DNA of 64,000 nucleotides, taken from Mycobacterium sp. OTB74. Lineage in GTDB: Bacteria > Actinomycetota > Actinomycetes > Mycobacteriales > Mycobacteriaceae. This document shows positions 63,073-64,000 of the stretch, in pieces. Each line of letters opens with the position of its first letter. Position 1 is the first letter of the stretch. The notes below the pieces were generated by a model. It saw nothing but the letters and a program-made list of their open reading frames with translations, had not been told where the DNA came from and did no database searches. Where the stretch lies: NCBI RefSeq assembly GCF_029892685.1, contig NZ_JARXVD010000004.1:285979-349978 (forward strand). Reading direction: 5' to 3'. Made by a program: the position numbers and the translations under genes.

Positions 63073-63879
63073 TCAGGCCAGGTAGGCGACCGAATCGCGC
63101 ATGCGTTCCGCGGCCGACCGCAGGGCGCCGACGTCGGGTCCGGAGCGCAGTACCTCTCGGGAGACCGCAGGCAGCAGGGTTCCCCGTTGCGCGCCGCCCA
63201 GCCCGGCCAGCGCCTCGGGTCGGCCGCCCTGGGCGCCGACGCCCGGAAGCAGCACCGGACCGCCGAGGCGGCTCAGGTCGGGCACATCCGCCAGCGTGGC
63301 ACCCACTACGACGCCCACCGAGCCGTCGCCGGCGGTGTTCGCTGCGGCGACGTCGTCGACGATCGTTTGGGCGATGGTCCTGTCCCCCGCCAGCGCCCGC
63401 TGCACGCTGGCCCCCTCCGGGTTGGATGTGGCCGCCAGCACGAAAACCCCACGCCCGTGCTGTGCTGCGGTGTCCAACAACGGCTGCAGCGAGCCGAAAC
63501 CCAGATACGGCGACGCGGTCACGGCGTCGGATGCCAGCGGTGAATCACCGGCCCAGGCCTGGGCGTATGCGGCCATGGTCGACCCGATATCGCCACGTTT
63601 GGCGTCGGCCAACACCAGCACGCCTGCCTGTTGCAGTCCGGCGATGGTGCGTTCCAGCACGGCGAATCCGGCTGAGCCGTAGGCCTCGAAAAACGCGACC
63701 TGCGGCTTGACTATTGCGAACCCGGCAAAGGCCTCGACACAGATGTCACTGAACCGGGCCACGCCGTTCGCCGACACCGGCAGACCCCAGGCCGTGAGTA
63801 GCTCGGGATGCGGATCGATACCCAGGCACAGCGGCCCGCGCTGTGTCATCGCGGCCGACAGCCGCGTCCCGAAGCTCAA
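63073..63879 (-). CDS. pyrF: Orotidine 5'-phosphate decarboxylase
   Basis: This pyrimidine enzyme converts OMP to UMP. The 268-residue protein is of the mycobacterial type II form with [14 protein letters not shown], the catalytic loop [18 protein letters not shown], and [14 protein letters not shown]. The start is TTG 63879, preceded at close distance by GAGGAG. The frame stays open upstream through the 27-bp tandem repeat to the window edge, where it would encode SGSGAREEQ units, so a longer N-terminus cannot be excluded. Confidence 0.94.
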   Translation of the reverse strand: MSFGTRLSAAMTQRGPLCLGIDPHPELLTAWGLPVSANGVARFSDICVEAFAGFAIVKPQVAFFEAYGSAGFAVLERTIAGLQQAGVLVLADAKRGDIGSTMAAYAQAWAGDSPLASDAVTASPYLGFGSLQPLLDTAAQHGRGVFVLAATSNPEGASVQRALAGDRTIAQTIVDDVAAANTAGDGSVGVVVGATLADVPDLSRLGGPVLLPGVGAQGGRPEALAGLGGAQRGTLLPAVSREVLRSGPDVGALRSAAERMRDSVAYLA

Positions 63880-64000
63880 TTGCTCCTCGCGTGCACCGGA
63901 ACCTGATTGCTCCTCGCGTGCACCGGAACCTGATTGCTCCTCGCGTGCACCGGAACCTGATTGCTCCTCGCGTGCACCGGAACCTGATTGCTCCTCGCGT
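63880..64000. repeat. 27-bp tandem repeat ahead of pyrF, continuing past the window
   Basis: The unit TTGCTCCTCGCGTGCACCGG plus AACCTGA recurs exactly at 63880, 63907, 63934, 63961 and 63988, giving four complete copies and a partial fifth at the edge. Each unit carries GAGGAG on the minus strand, so the pyrF ribosome site is itself the last repeat. Confidence 0.97.

Noticed and set aside
63880..64000. CRISPR array at the window edge
   Set aside because: The 27-bp units are directly adjoining with no unique spacers, so it is a tandem repeat.

Overview
The window is high-GC actinobacterial DNA and most likely a chromosome segment of a rapidly growing mycobacterium (Mycolicibacterium type). 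Gene content and order follow, in inverted sense, the Mycobacterium tuberculosis stretch from mihF-gmk-rpoZ-coaBC-metK through priA-fmt-ribD-lprG-P55-ribC-ribBA-ribH-uvrC-rapZ-yvcK-whiA-gap-pgk-tpiA-secG-pgl-opcA-zwf-tal-tkt-ctaB-qor to mptB-sufR-sufBDC. A ppc gene, a MspA-like porin gene and an intein-free sufB fit the fast growers better than M. tuberculosis. This assignment rests on recalled family and synteny knowledge, not on a search. No rRNA, tRNA, CRISPR array or complete mobile element was recognised.

Layout. 1-3.7 kb: Fe-S assembly operon sufR-sufB-sufD-sufC (minus), with a perfect inverted repeat over the sufR start. 3.8-8.3 kb (plus): mannosyltransferase mptB, an ABC exporter pair and heme A synthase ctaA. 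8.2-11.2 kb: ATP-grasp protein, quinone reductase and ctaB. 11.5-18.0 kb (plus): pentose phosphate cluster tkt-tal-zwf-opcA-pgl. 18.1-24.5 kb: a small coiled-coil protein, a hydrolase-cyclase fusion, ppc, a coupled MspA-like porin/secreted protein pair, and secG. 24.6-27.7 kb (minus): gap-pgk-tpiA. 27.8-30.1 kb: an APC permease coupled to a nitrilase-family hydrolase. 30.1-35.2 kb (minus): uvrC-rapZ-yvcK-whiA.

35.2-38.7 kb (minus) is the most interesting accessory locus. It is a tightly coupled three-gene cassette of a MurD2-like ligase, a MurL-like UDP-MurNAc-L-Ala-L-Glu epimerase and an unassigned protein that looks like a degenerate class-IV aminotransferase fold. It suggests a second, glutamate-racemase-independent way to put D-glutamate into peptidoglycan.

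39.2-51.6 kb carries the riboflavin genes (ribH, ribBA, ribC, ribD) together with rpe, rsmB and fmt on minus, and the lprG-P55 lipid export pair on plus. A patch of small phage- or ICE-like gene remnants lies between ribBA and ribC (about 41.8-43.1 kb). 51.8-58.0 kb holds priA, a YhhN-family protein, two HSL-type esterases (lipI/lipH-like) and a Baeyer-Villiger-type monooxygenase. 58.2-64.0 kb (minus) holds mihF-gmk-rpoZ-coaBC-metK and pyrF, with a secreted Gly/Pro/His/Asp-rich protein on plus. The window ends inside a 27-bp tandem repeat ahead of pyrF.

Many adjacent genes overlap by 4 bases (ATGA or GTGA), so much of the window is organised as translationally coupled operons. Several convergent junctions carry perfect long hairpins, probably bidirectional terminators. 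Short repeat families recur at gene junctions, and two of them contain the ribosome-binding sequence itself.
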